The notes under the pieces: model-generated
What the model was told of the DNA's origin: nothing
Seen by the model: the letters and a program-made list of their open reading frames with translations, nothing else
Databases searched by the model: none
Source of the DNA: an uncultured Blautia sp.
GTDB lineage: Bacteria > Bacillota > Clostridia > Lachnospirales > Lachnospiraceae
Reading direction: 5' to 3'
Length of the DNA stretch: 64,000 nt
Assembly (NCBI GenBank): GCA_900540785.1
Contig: UQHF01000011.1
Span: 1 to 64,000 of the forward strand
In this document: piece by piece, positions 27,406-36,450 of the stretch
How the letters are laid out: every line of letters starts with the position of its first letter
Position numbering within the stretch: position 1 is the first letter of the stretch
Translations under genes and position numbers: made by a program

Positions 27406-28014
27406 ATGGAAGAGCTGAAAAAACTGATAAAAAGGTATCCTGTTCTTGCAGACTGCGAAACGGATATTTATAATGCTTATATAACAATAAAAAATACATA
27501 CCAGAACGAAGGAAAGCTTCTTGTATGCGGTAATGGGGGAAGCGCTGCAGACAGCGATCATATTGTCGGGGAGCTTATGAAGGGATTTCGGAAAAAACGT
27601 CCTCTGGGAGCGAAGGAGCGGGAAAAGCTGGGAGAGCTTGCAGATCATCTTCAGGAGGCGATGCCTGCCATTTCTCTTACAGGACACGCAGCTTTGTCCA
27701 CTGCCTTTTTAAACGATGTAAGTCCGGATATGGTTTTTGCCCAACAGGTCTATGGTTATGGAAAAAAAGGAGATGTGCTTCTTGCAATTACGACTTCTGG
27801 AAACTCAGGTAACGTTTTAAATGCAGTGAAGGTGGCAAAAACAAAAGATTTAAGAGTAGTTGGTCTGACAGGGGAAAACGGTGGGAAATTAAAAGAAACG
27901 GCGGACGTATGTATTTGTGTTCCAGGAGCGTGCACGGCAGAAATCCAGGAGTTTCATCTTCCTGTTTATCATACTCTGTGTGCGATGCTGGAGGATACTT
28001 TTTTTGAAATGTAA
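27406..28014 (+). CDS. SIS-domain phosphosugar isomerase (GmhA-like)
   Basis: 202 residues with one SIS domain. The sugar-phosphate site motifs CGNGGSAADSDHI and ITTSGNSGNVLNAV are clear, and the Glu/His segment EIQEFHLPVYH resembles GmhA-type sedoheptulose-phosphate isomerases. An inserted loop (RKKRPLGAKEREKLGEL) is present as in the DiaA/GmhA-like subgroup. In this operon it probably interconverts an aldose-phosphate and a ketose-phosphate between the ROK kinase and the PfkB kinase. The exact sugar cannot be told. Confidence 0.85.
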   Translation: MEELKKLIKRYPVLADCETDIYNAYITIKNTYQNEGKLLVCGNGGSAADSDHIVGELMKGFRKKRPLGAKEREKLGELADHLQEAMPAISLTGHAALSTAFLNDVSPDMVFAQQVYGYGKKGDVLLAITTSGNSGNVLNAVKVAKTKDLRVVGLTGENGGKLKETADVCICVPGACTAEIQEFHLPVYHTLCAMLEDTFFEM

Positions 28015-28028
28015 ACAGGAGGAAACAT

Positions 28029-29171
28029 ATGGGCAGGAAAAAAGCAATCGCAGCCGGACATATCTGTCTTGATATAACACCGGCATTTTTGGGGAAAGAA
28101 GAAAGAGAGATACAGGATATTTTTGTCCCCGGGCAGCTTGTAGCGATGGAGCAGGCAAAGGTAAGCCTTGGAGGGGCTGTGTCGAATACGGGGGTTGGCA
28201 TGAAGCTTCTGGGAGCAGACGTTGAGCTTATGGGCATGACAGGAGCGGATGCGTTTGGTCAGATTATCAGGAATGAACTGGAGAAATACCGCGCTTTCGG
28301 GGACTCAATGATCATCAGAGAAGACTGCGGAACTTCGTATTCTGTGATTCTTGCACCGCCGGGAATTGACAGGATCGTACTTCATCATACAGGAGCCAAC
28401 GATGCTTTTTTGCCGGAAGATATAGACCTTGAAAAAGTTGGAAAAGTAAATCTTTTCCACTTTGGTTATCCGCCTCTTATGAAAAAAATGTATGAGGATG
28501 GAGGAAAGGAGTTTATCCGCCTTCTGAAAATGGTACACGAGACAGGACCTGCCATATCTGTAGATATGGCAATGTTTGAGGAACAGACAGAAGCGGGAAA
28601 ACAGGACTGGAATGCCATTTTAAAAGAGGCAGTACCATATATGGATTTCTTTGTCCCAAGCGTGGAGGAGCTTTGTCTCATGCTTGACAGAGAGCGCTAT
28701 CATGAATGGAAAAAACGCGCCAAAGGACAGGATGTAACGAAATTCCTTGATATTGAGAAAGATGTAAAGCCACTTGCAGATACGCTGCTTTCCTATGGCG
28801 CAAAGGTGATTCTTATCAAGTGCGGAGTTCCCGGATTGTATTTTCGGACAGGAGACAGGGAGCACCTTTTGAAAATCGGCGGAGGAATCGGAGAAGAAAT
28901 TGCGGATTCCTGGGCAGACAGAGAGTATTTTGAAAAAAGTTATTTTGTGGAAAAGGTAGTTTCAGGGACTGGTGCGGGAGATACAACCATAGCAGCCTTT
29001 CTTGCAGCAATTCTGGAGGGGAAAAGCTGGCAGGACGCGCTTCACCTTGCAACTGCCACAGGAGCGCTCTGTGTACAGACATACGATGCGCTGGGAGGCA
29101 TTATTCCGTTGGAGGAAGTACAGAAACTGATTGATTCCGGATGGGAAAAACAAAAACAGGAGGAAAAATAA
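28029..29171 (+). CDS. PfkB-family carbohydrate kinase
   Basis: 380 residues, ribokinase/PfkB fold. The N-terminal glycine-rich substrate loop (SLGGAVSNTGVGM), the FGQII helix and the C-terminal signature with catalytic Asp (GTGAGDTTIAAFLAA) are intact. It is longer than typical ribokinases (about 310) because of inserts around 170-240. It probably adds the second phosphate before aldol cleavage. AGGAGG precedes the ATG; the aldolase gene follows with no gap. Confidence 0.88.
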   Translation: MGRKKAIAAGHICLDITPAFLGKEEREIQDIFVPGQLVAMEQAKVSLGGAVSNTGVGMKLLGADVELMGMTGADAFGQIIRNELEKYRAFGDSMIIREDCGTSYSVILAPPGIDRIVLHHTGANDAFLPEDIDLEKVGKVNLFHFGYPPLMKKMYEDGGKEFIRLLKMVHETGPAISVDMAMFEEQTEAGKQDWNAILKEAVPYMDFFVPSVEELCLMLDRERYHEWKKRAKGQDVTKFLDIEKDVKPLADTLLSYGAKVILIKCGVPGLYFRTGDREHLLKIGGGIGEEIADSWADREYFEKSYFVEKVVSGTGAGDTTIAAFLAAILEGKSWQDALHLATATGALCVQTYDALGGIIPLEEVQKLIDSGWEKQKQEEK

Positions 29172-30134
29172 ATGCTTGTAAATATGAATAAAGTGCTGCT
29201 TCCTGCAAAGCAGAAAAAATATGCAGTAGGATTATTTAATGCGGTGAATCTTGAGCTTGCAAGAGGAATTATTGCGGCTGCAGAAGCCACACAGTCGCCT
29301 GTGATCATGGGAACAGCAGAGGTTCTTCTTCCTTACGGACCACTGGAAGAAGTGTCTTATTATCTGATTCCGATGGCAAAAAAAGCAAATGTTCCGGTTG
29401 TCATTCATCTGGACCACGGTCTGAGAAAAGAAACATGCCTGAAAGCTCTTGAACTTGGATTTTCTTCTATTATGTATGACTGTTCCACAGATCCCTATGA
29501 AGTAAACATAGAAAAAGTGAGAGAAATGGCGGAGATTGCCCATTCTTATGGTGCAACGATTGAGGGAGAGCTTGGACATGTGGGAGACAACCCGGATTCC
29601 GCAGAGGGAGATTCCCATCTGGAAGATCCGTCACGCTTTTTCACAGACCCGAAGATGGCGAAAGATTATGTGGAAAAAACAGGCGTGGATGCTCTTGCCA
29701 TTGCAGTTGGAAACGCCCACGGTGCGTATAAGCTTCCGCCAAAACTGGATTTTGAAAGAATCCGTACCATTGCAAATACGGTCAAGGTTCCGCTTGTTCT
29801 TCATGGAGGCTCGGGACTTACTGACAATGATTTCAGAAGAGCCATTCAGGAGGGAATCAGTAAAGTAAATATTTTTACAGATATTAATGTGGCGGCAGTA
29901 GAGGCGGAATTTAAAAAATTTGACAACATGAATAAAGGAATCATCGATCTGATTCCTGCTGCTGTGGAAGCAGTCAAGCAGGAATGTGAAAAGAAGATGG
30001 AGCTGTTTTCAAGCTGCGGACATGGAAGAGAGTACAGAGAAGGAATCGCCGATCAGAAGATTTCTCTGGAAGAGATGGACAGAGAAAAACTGGTGGCGAT
30101 GGTTGTGGCAGAGGTAAAGAGGCAGTTAAGCTGA
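29172..30134 (+). CDS. Class II ketose-bisphosphate aldolase (FbaA/GatY/KbaY family)
   Basis: 320 residues. Zn ligands are visible as His in VIHLDHGL, His in GELGHVGD and His in VLHGGSG; AVGNAHGAYK and NIFTDINVAA complete the family pattern. It cleaves fructose-1,6- or tagatose-1,6-bisphosphate (or a related ketose phosphate) to dihydroxyacetone phosphate and an aldehyde. Being last in the ROK-SIS-PfkB operon, it supplies the exit to glycolysis. AGGAGG lies within the end of pfkB. A strong terminator follows. Confidence 0.92.
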   Translation: MLVNMNKVLLPAKQKKYAVGLFNAVNLELARGIIAAAEATQSPVIMGTAEVLLPYGPLEEVSYYLIPMAKKANVPVVIHLDHGLRKETCLKALELGFSSIMYDCSTDPYEVNIEKVREMAEIAHSYGATIEGELGHVGDNPDSAEGDSHLEDPSRFFTDPKMAKDYVEKTGVDALAIAVGNAHGAYKLPPKLDFERIRTIANTVKVPLVLHGGSGLTDNDFRRAIQEGISKVNIFTDINVAAVEAEFKKFDNMNKGIIDLIPAAVEAVKQECEKKMELFSSCGHGREYREGIADQKISLEEMDREKLVAMVVAEVKRQLS

Positions 30135-30153
30135 CCAATAAGAGGATTATATC

Positions 30154-30202
30154 AAATACCGGATATAGAAGAACAAAAATTCTTCTGTATCCGGTATTTT
30201 TA
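30154..30202 (+). terminator. Terminator of the system C operon
   Basis: A long stem with arms AAATACCGGATA and TATCCGGTATTT, extended by AGAAGAA/TTCTTCT, is followed by T residues. The palindrome is AT-symmetric and could work in both directions. Confidence 0.93.
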
Positions 30203-30330
30203 GTTCCGAAAAATACACAACTATTGTTTGCGAGTTCCGTTAATTAAAAGAAATAACACAAAAAGCTGTTAAAATATAAGTATAAACAAAGAAAAAACTG
30301 TGCAATACATACAAAAAATATAAGGGGAAA

Positions 30331-30363
30331 TTGTGCAAATCAAATAAGCCTTTGTGCTATAAT
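30331..30363 (+). promoter_or_regulatory. Extended -10 promoter of the system D operon
   Basis: TGCTATAAT at 30355-30363 is a good extended -10. The best upstream match, TTGTGC at 30331, is spaced too far for a normal -35, so the promoter probably relies on the extended -10 or an activator. The motif TGTGCAA recurs upstream. It lies about 35 bases before the AraC-regulator start. Confidence 0.5.
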
Positions 30364-30396
30364 GGTTCCTGATTGTGAAAAGGAAGGTGCAGAAAA

Positions 30397-31314
30397 ATGA
30401 ACAATTTGGAACAGAAAATATTACTGGCATTACTGGAACAGCCACATAGATTTTATATTTCGAATGCGGGAGTTTTCCGATTTCCGCCGAATTATAAATT
30501 TAACATACATAATCACAGAGAAATAGAAATTATTTATATTAATTCCGGTCATTGTATTTTAAAAGTGGAAGATGAGTTTGTTCCTATGAAAAAAGGAGAT
30601 TGTCTCAGTATTCCGGCAGGAAGAACGCATTCATTTGGAGTGGATAACAAAGGGCAGTGCAGCATTACCCAGTTGGAATTTCAGATGGAGGTTCCGGAAA
30701 GTCTTGGAGAGGAACTTGTTTTTTTGCGGCAGGATGAAAAGTATTACAAACTGACAGGCTGCGAAACTGTGCGGTATCTTATGGAAAGCATGAGCCGTTT
30801 TTTCCGTCTCACAAAAAATAAGGAAGAGAGAGAAGCGCAACTTGCATTCGGCTTTTTCCAGCTTTTTATCGAACTTTCTGCGAAAATAAGAGAAACGGAG
30901 CGATTAAAAAAGAAAGCAAGAAAAAATGGAAAAACCGAGGAAGTCATTCAGTATATTAATGAAAATTACGATGGGGATATTACGATGGAGCAGGTCGCTG
31001 AGAAATTCGGACTGAGCTCCAGATATATCAGGAAGTGTTTTTCAGAAGAAACAGGAATGAGCTGTCAGCAGTATATCACAGCGCTTCGCATTGAACGGTC
31101 AAAGGAGCTTCTCTGGTTTACTTCAGATACTGTGACGGAGATTGCTTTGAATGTAGGATTTAACAGTTCCCAGTACTTCAGTAGAGTATTTCAGCAGTAT
31201 ATGGAAATGACGCCGCTGGAATACAGAAACCTGTGGAGAGGAACGAAGGCAGAGGAGCTGTGTGTATTTGATGAAGAAACAATAAGGAGGGGGAAGAATG
31301 GAGAATACACTTGA
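30397..31314 (+). CDS. AraC-family transcriptional regulator with cupin sensor domain
   Basis: 305 residues. The N-terminal cupin (about 25-100; NYKFNIHNHREIEIIYIN and CLSIPAGRTHSFG) is the sugar-sensing domain of the AraC/MelR/RhaR group. The C-terminal AraC HTH shows MEQVAEKFGLSSRYIRKCFSEE and VGFNSSQYFSRVFQQYMEMTP. It precedes and overlaps by 17 bases the system D ATPase gene, so regulator and transporter are co-transcribed. It probably activates this operon on binding an aldose such as arabinose. Confidence 0.9.
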   Translation: MNNLEQKILLALLEQPHRFYISNAGVFRFPPNYKFNIHNHREIEIIYINSGHCILKVEDEFVPMKKGDCLSIPAGRTHSFGVDNKGQCSITQLEFQMEVPESLGEELVFLRQDEKYYKLTGCETVRYLMESMSRFFRLTKNKEEREAQLAFGFFQLFIELSAKIRETERLKKKARKNGKTEEVIQYINENYDGDITMEQVAEKFGLSSRYIRKCFSEETGMSCQQYITALRIERSKELLWFTSDTVTEIALNVGFNSSQYFSRVFQQYMEMTPLEYRNLWRGTKAEELCVFDEETIRRGKNGEYT

Positions 31315-32797
31315 GTTTAAAAATATTTCAAAATATTTTCCAGGTGTAAAGGCGTTGGATAATATTTGCTTTAAAGCTTATGGAGGAGAAGTTCTGGCGT
31401 TTCTTGGAGAAAACGGTGCGGGAAAATCTACGCTTCTCAAGGTTTTGAACGGAGATTATCAGCCTACAAAAGGAGAATATCTTCTTGATGGTGTACAGAA
31501 GCATTTTTATTCACCGCATGAGGCAATTCAGGAAGGTATCAGCGTTATTTACCAGGAAAGACAGATTCTTCTGGAGCTGAGTGTGGCAGAAAATATTTAT
31601 CTTGGAAGAATGCCTGTAAACCGTTTCGGTGTAATTGATATGAAAAAAGCAAACGCAATGGCACAGAAAATTATAGATGATTTCGGGCTTCCGATTTTAC
31701 CGGATACAAAGGTTAAAGATTTAAGCATTGCCTACCAGCAGATGGTGGAAATTATGAAGGCGTACAGCCGGGAAAACCTGAAAGTTATATGTTTTGATGA
31801 GCCGACGGCGAGCCTGAGCGACGCAGAAATCGACTGTCTTTTTGATATTATCCGAAAGTTGAAACAACAGAAGAAGATTATTATTTATGTGTCTCACCGT
31901 ATGAAGGAAATCCAGGAAATTGCAGATAAAGTAGCGATTTTTAAAGATGGAAAATACGTAGATACCGTTGTGACAAAAGAGGTTCCGGAACAGGAGCTGA
32001 TCAAGAAAATGGTTGGTCGTGACCTTGGAAATATTTTTGACAGCCTTGACAGAAATAAAAAGATTGGAGATGTACTTCTTGAGGTAAAGAATGTTTCTTC
32101 CGATTATGTAAAAGAAGTATCTTTTACCCTGAGAAAAGGAGAGGTTCTAGGTTTTTCCGGGCTGGTAGGCGCAGGAAGAACAGAAATCATGAGAGCTGTC
32201 ATAGGGGCAGATAAAAAGCGTTCCGGTCATGTGTATCTGGAAGGAAAAGAAATTGAAAACCGTTCGCCAAAGGATGCGGTTTCCAACGGAATCGTCCTTG
32301 TTCCGGAGGACAGAAAGCTTCAGGGCATCATGAGTAATTTAAGTGTTTCCGGAAACATCAATATCTCCATTCTGGATAAAAACTCCAATAAGTTTGGTGT
32401 GATTGATGAGAAGAAAGAACGGGAAGCAGCAAAGACAGGAATTCAGGATTTTAAAATAAAAACTCCTTCTCCTGATAAGAAAATCGTGGAGCTTTCCGGC
32501 GGAAATCAGCAGAAGTGCATTGTGGCGAGATGGATTGCGACAAATCCAAAGGTTCTGATCCTGGATGAGCCTACAAAAGGAATTGATGTAGGCGCAAAAT
32601 CAGAATTCTACAATATGATCTGCGAGTTTGCAAAGCAGGGGCTTGGAGTAATCCTGATCTCTTCTGAGCTTCCCGAGGTAATCGGTCTTTCCGACAGGAT
32701 TATTGTTATGAGAGACAGACAAATATCAGGGGAAGTATTAAGAGAAGATGCAACGGAAGATAAATTATTAAGTCTTGGAATGGTGGGGGAAAATTAA
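31298..32797 (+). CDS. Sugar ABC transporter ATP-binding protein, two NBDs (AraG-like, system D)
   Basis: 499 residues, RbsA/AraG family. Domain 1 has Walker A GENGAGKST and Walker B ICFDEPTAS. Domain 2 has GLVGAGRTE, signature LSGGNQQKC and Walker B LILDEPTKGIDVG. The ATG at 31298 lies inside the end of the AraC gene with AGGAGGGG upstream. The permease ATG follows its TAA without a gap. Confidence 0.92.
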   Translation: MENTLEFKNISKYFPGVKALDNICFKAYGGEVLAFLGENGAGKSTLLKVLNGDYQPTKGEYLLDGVQKHFYSPHEAIQEGISVIYQERQILLELSVAENIYLGRMPVNRFGVIDMKKANAMAQKIIDDFGLPILPDTKVKDLSIAYQQMVEIMKAYSRENLKVICFDEPTASLSDAEIDCLFDIIRKLKQQKKIIIYVSHRMKEIQEIADKVAIFKDGKYVDTVVTKEVPEQELIKKMVGRDLGNIFDSLDRNKKIGDVLLEVKNVSSDYVKEVSFTLRKGEVLGFSGLVGAGRTEIMRAVIGADKKRSGHVYLEGKEIENRSPKDAVSNGIVLVPEDRKLQGIMSNLSVSGNINISILDKNSNKFGVIDEKKEREAAKTGIQDFKIKTPSPDKKIVELSGGNQQKCIVARWIATNPKVLILDEPTKGIDVGAKSEFYNMICEFAKQGLGVILISSELPEVIGLSDRIIVMRDRQISGEVLREDATEDKLLSLGMVGEN

Positions 32798-33811
32798 ATG
32801 GGAAATCAGGAAAAGAAAGACAACAGTGTTGTAAAAAGAATAACAAAAGCAATAGGCGGCGATAAGCTGATTCTTCTTGGCGCGATCGTGGTAGTATTTG
32901 TATTGTTTACGTGCATGAATCCAAACTTTCTTACAAAACAGAATATGCTGAACCTTCTGGTAGCATCTTCTCTTGTAGGAATGGTTGCAGTAGGTCATAC
33001 ATATCTGATCATTGCAGGACAGAACGACTTGTCTCCAGGTTCTCTGGCAGCATTTTCCGGTGTGCTGGCGGCAGTTCTTCTTGGACAGAACGTACCTTTT
33101 GCAGTTACGATTGTAATTACTCTTGGAGCCGGTGTTTTAGTTGGTGTATTTAATGCATGGATGGTAAATAAAATCAAACTGGAAGCTTTTATCGCAACCC
33201 TTGTTACCCAGGCGGTAGTCAGAGGTTTCGCCTATATTATCTGTGACGGAAAGCCGGTGGCAGTAAGTAATCCGACATTCCTTGCGCTTGGAAAAGGAAG
33301 ATTATTTGGAGTGCCTTATTCTGTATGGCTTATGCTTCTTTCATTCGTTATCTTCGGATTTATTCTTGCAAAAACAAAATTCGGACGAAGCATTTATGCG
33401 ATTGGAGGAAGTACAGAGGCAGCAAGACTTGCAGGTTTAAATCCAAAAAGAATTATTACTATATGCTTTATTATCATCGGAGTCTTAACATCTCTGGGTG
33501 GTATTGTTTTTGCAGCGCGTATGAATTCCGGTCAGCCGGCAGCCAACGTAAACCTGGAGTTTGACGCGATCACAGCTGTTATTCTGGGCGGTGTATCCTT
33601 TGCAGGCGGCGTGGGAAGTATGGGAGGAACAATTCTCGGTGTTATTCTTATCCAGGCGTTTAATACAGGACTTATCATGGTAAATGTACCTACATTCTGG
33701 CAGTATGTAGCGCGTGGCGCACTGCTTCTCTTTGCTCTTACTTCCGACTACATCAGAAAAGAAAGAAGAGAGAAAGAACTTCTGGAAGCAAGTATGAAAA
33801 ACCTGAAATAA
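32798..33811 (+). CDS. Sugar ABC transporter permease (AraH/RbsC family, system D)
   Basis: 337 residues with multiple membrane helices. The family hallmark is VGHTYLIIAGQNDLSPGSLA, in which the usual GxxDLSVGS has Pro for Val, as seen in AraH-like permeases. GGSTEAARLAGLN and GGVSFAGGVGSMGG follow. A basic C-terminal tail (RKERREKELLEA) is cytoplasmic. It forms the channel of system D. Confidence 0.92.
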   Translation: MGNQEKKDNSVVKRITKAIGGDKLILLGAIVVVFVLFTCMNPNFLTKQNMLNLLVASSLVGMVAVGHTYLIIAGQNDLSPGSLAAFSGVLAAVLLGQNVPFAVTIVITLGAGVLVGVFNAWMVNKIKLEAFIATLVTQAVVRGFAYIICDGKPVAVSNPTFLALGKGRLFGVPYSVWLMLLSFVIFGFILAKTKFGRSIYAIGGSTEAARLAGLNPKRIITICFIIIGVLTSLGGIVFAARMNSGQPAANVNLEFDAITAVILGGVSFAGGVGSMGGTILGVILIQAFNTGLIMVNVPTFWQYVARGALLLFALTSDYIRKERREKELLEASMKNLK

Positions 33812-33900
33812 CAAAAGAGCAATATAATTAAGAAACTTTTGCACATAAGCTGTGTGATTGTATAAAACAAAATGAAATAAAAATCAAGGAGGAAAGTAAC

Positions 33901-34902
33901 ATGAAGAAAAAAATGATGAGCGTGATTCTGGCAGTAACAACAGTGGCTACTATGCTTGGAGGAGCAGTAGCAGTACAGGCGGAAGAAAAAGACAAACTGG
34001 TTGTTTACGGCATTTACAAAGCAGGAGATCAGACATGGTTTATCGATGAAGGCGCAGCAGCTCAGAAAGCTGTAGAGGAAGCTGGCGGAGAGTTTATCTA
34101 TGTAGATGCTAAGATGAACCCTGAGGAATACTTAAAAGCTATTGATAATGCCATTGCAAACAAGGCTTCCGGCATTGTTACCTGTATTCCGGACCAGACG
34201 ATGTCCCAGACAGTTGTAGATAAATGTGAAGAATCAGGAATCCCTGTTGTAGCAGCAGATGACGCGCTTCAGGATGCAGAAGGAGAAAAACTGGCTCCGT
34301 GGGTTGGAATCAATGCATACAAAATCGGTGAGGCAAATGGCGAATGGCTTGCAAATTATGTAAATGAAAATGACCTGGCAAAAAAAGAAGATGTAGGACT
34401 TCTCGTTATGACAATGGATACCGTATCCAGTTGTGTACCGAGAGCAGAGGGCGAGCTTGATAAATTTAATGAGCTTGTCCCGGATTTCAATCAGGACAAT
34501 ATTTTCAAAGCAGACTATGACGGAACAACAGATAAAGGAAATACAGCGGCAGCAGCAGTTATTACAGCAAATCCGCAGATTAAAACATGGCTTGTAACAG
34601 GTGCAAACGAAGAGGGATGTATCGGTGCAGCACGTGCTCTTGAGAGTGCAGGACTTGACGCAGACGCATGCGTAGTAGGACTTGGCGCTTACATGGCAAA
34701 AGATGAATGGAACAACAAAGGCGCAGATGGCACTTGTGTAAAAGCATCCGCTTATTTCTCAGCAGATTCTGTAGGTGCAGGTTCTGTAGAAGTTCTCCTT
34801 GGTATGATCAACGGAGAAGAAGTAGAAATGGAAACAGCAGTAGACGCAGTTGTAGTAACGCCGGAAGACTATAAAGACGTTATGGGAAGCTACGCAGAAT
34901 AA
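33901..34902 (+). CDS. Sugar ABC transporter substrate-binding protein, AraF-like (system D)
   Basis: 333 residues, type 1 periplasmic binding fold with a signal peptide ending near VQAEE (about 27) and no lipobox. The segments ASGIVTCIPDQTMSQ, IPVVAADDALQDAEG, TWLVTGANEEG and DAVVVTPEDYKD resemble the L-arabinose-binding protein AraF of Escherichia coli as I recall it. AAGGAGG precedes the ATG. Arabinose or a related aldose or derivative is the best guess; a UroD-family gene follows 37 bases later. Confidence 0.85.
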   Translation: MKKKMMSVILAVTTVATMLGGAVAVQAEEKDKLVVYGIYKAGDQTWFIDEGAAAQKAVEEAGGEFIYVDAKMNPEEYLKAIDNAIANKASGIVTCIPDQTMSQTVVDKCEESGIPVVAADDALQDAEGEKLAPWVGINAYKIGEANGEWLANYVNENDLAKKEDVGLLVMTMDTVSSCVPRAEGELDKFNELVPDFNQDNIFKADYDGTTDKGNTAAAAVITANPQIKTWLVTGANEEGCIGAARALESAGLDADACVVGLGAYMAKDEWNNKGADGTCVKASAYFSADSVGAGSVEVLLGMINGEEVEMETAVDAVVVTPEDYKDVMGSYAE

Positions 34903-34939
34903 TAAAATAACAGAAATAAAAGTCAGGGAGTGACAGAAA

Positions 34940-36031
34940 ATGACAAACAGAGAAAACTTTTTTTCCCTTATTCGCAGACAGGGTTATGAACACGTTCCTG
35001 TAGAATTTGTTTTATGCCCTCACTTAAAAGAAGTATGTAAAGAAGAGCTGGGTGCAGAGGATTATGAAGCTTACTTTGGGTTCCCCTGGAGAAGAGTAGA
35101 AGATTTACGCCTTCAGGATACAGATACAGAGAAGTTTGTAAAATATTATCAGAGGCCCCTTGCAGAAGGCGCTGACATCGACATTTGGGGTGTAGGACAT
35201 GAAAAATCTCCAAACAGCATGCACATGACATATATGCGCCACCCTCTTGAAGATATGGAAACACTGGAAGAGATTCAGAATTATCCTTATCCGGACTATG
35301 CTCATGCAGATGGTTCCCATCAGGTGGAGCAGGTAAGAAAAATCAAGGAACAGGATCTGATCGCTCTTGGCGATATGCAGATGACTATCTGGGAATGTGC
35401 CTGGTACATGAGAAGCATGGAAGAAATGTTCTGTGATATGATGGACGAAAATGAAATTGCAGAGTTCCTCCTTGATAAAGTAACAGAGCTTTCCATGATA
35501 AGAGCTGTCTCTTATGCAAAAGCAGGAGTGGATGTTCTTTATCTGGGAGATGATATTGGAACACAGAGAGCCATCATGATGAGTGAGGAGCTTTACTGCC
35601 GCTGGATCAAGCCGAGACTGAAAAAGATTATTGACGCTGTAAAAGCCATTAATCCGGATATTCTGATTTTCTATCATTCCTGTGGATTTATTGAGCCGAT
35701 GATTCCTCATTTAATTGAGGCAGGTATTGATGTATTGAATCCAATCCAGAGTGAATGTATGGACTTTGAGGAAATCTATAAAAAATACGGGGACAGGCTT
35801 TCTTTCCACGGAACGATCGGAACCCAGACAGTTATGCCTTACGGAACACCGGAAGAGGTAAAAGAGGCAGTCTGGAAGAATCTTGATATTGCGGGACCAA
35901 AAGGAGGACTTATGGTAACGCCTACCCATATGCTGGAGCCGGAAGTTCCTCTTGCCAATATTCAGGCTTATGCAGAAGCATGCCGGACTTATAAACCGGG
36001 TATTTCGAAAAAAACTACAAATAATGAATAA
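34940..36031 (+). CDS. UroD-family corrinoid methyltransferase candidate (system D, first copy)
   Basis: 363 residues, uroporphyrinogen decarboxylase fold. Candidate Zn ligands are His246 and Cys248 (YHSCGF) and His330 (TPTHM); the MtaA-type third ligand would be Cys. It is clearly related to the system A protein at 8306, sharing DDIGTQRA against NDMGSQRG, the EAGIDVLNPIQ segment and the GTPEEVK helix. It follows the binding protein gene and ends the transporter transcript at a terminator. The likely role is methyl transfer from an imported substrate to the corrinoid protein at 38985. MtvB/OdmB-type O-demethylases belong to the same superfamily (established). Confidence 0.75.
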   Translation: MTNRENFFSLIRRQGYEHVPVEFVLCPHLKEVCKEELGAEDYEAYFGFPWRRVEDLRLQDTDTEKFVKYYQRPLAEGADIDIWGVGHEKSPNSMHMTYMRHPLEDMETLEEIQNYPYPDYAHADGSHQVEQVRKIKEQDLIALGDMQMTIWECAWYMRSMEEMFCDMMDENEIAEFLLDKVTELSMIRAVSYAKAGVDVLYLGDDIGTQRAIMMSEELYCRWIKPRLKKIIDAVKAINPDILIFYHSCGFIEPMIPHLIEAGIDVLNPIQSECMDFEEIYKKYGDRLSFHGTIGTQTVMPYGTPEEVKEAVWKNLDIAGPKGGLMVTPTHMLEPEVPLANIQAYAEACRTYKPGISKKTTNNE

Positions 36032-36041
36032 TAAGTAATAG

Positions 36042-36098
36042 AAGCCTCCGGCTGTACTTGCTAAAATAAATACAGGAAGTACAGTTTTGGAGGTTTTT
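36042..36098 (+). terminator. Terminator after the system D transporter operon
   Basis: GCCTCC plus CTGTACTT pair with AAGTACAG plus GGAGGT around a central loop, followed by five T. The 3' arm contains GGAGG, which also resembles a ribosome site for the small frame at 36102. Confidence 0.8.
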
Positions 36099-36101
36099 GT
36101 T

Positions 36102-36191
36102 ATGCTTGGAATTTACAGCAGAATTGATTCCAAAGAGCTGTTTCTTGGAGACAGATGGCAGATTACAGCGAGAGGAAGCGTGGGAATCTGA
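36102..36191 (+). other. Short open frame of 29 codons after the terminator, doubtful
   Basis: An ATG at 36102 lies 9 bases after GGAGG in the terminator stem and opens a 29-codon frame beginning MLGIYSRID and ending in TGA at 36191. It matches no family I recognise. It may be a gene remnant or chance. The rest of the 36032-36450 gap holds AT-rich sequence and a TATAAT at 36350-36355, the likely -10 of the next gene. Confidence 0.2.
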
Positions 36192-36349
36192 AAAAATTAC
36201 CGGATTACCTGAAAAAAATCACAAAAATATATGTAAGAAGTTTGGATTAAAAAAGATTTTCCTGTGTTTCGCATATTGCAGCATATAAAAACACAAAAAA
36301 AGTACAAATAATAGATAGAAAATTATAGCAATTTCTACATGCAATTTTC

Positions 36350-36355
36350 TATAAT
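36350..36355 (+). promoter_or_regulatory. Likely -10 box of the 36451 methyltransferase gene
   Basis: TATAAT lies about 95 bases before the ATG, flanked by inverted repeats GAAAATT/AATTTTC and CTACAT/ATGTAG. No good -35 is visible, which suggests an activator, possibly the PocR-like protein encoded downstream. Confidence 0.45.
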
Positions 36356-36450
36356 GTAGACAGATAAAAGACAGAGCTTCCGCTATTTACACCAGTGATA
36401 ATGCAGCAATAGAGAATAGAAGAAAATTTATAAAAAGGAGTGTATATCTT

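Noticed and set aside
36097..36288. 63-codon frame starting with TTG after the system D terminator
   Set aside because: It has no ribosome site at proper spacing, biased composition, and overlaps a better-placed but also doubtful short frame.
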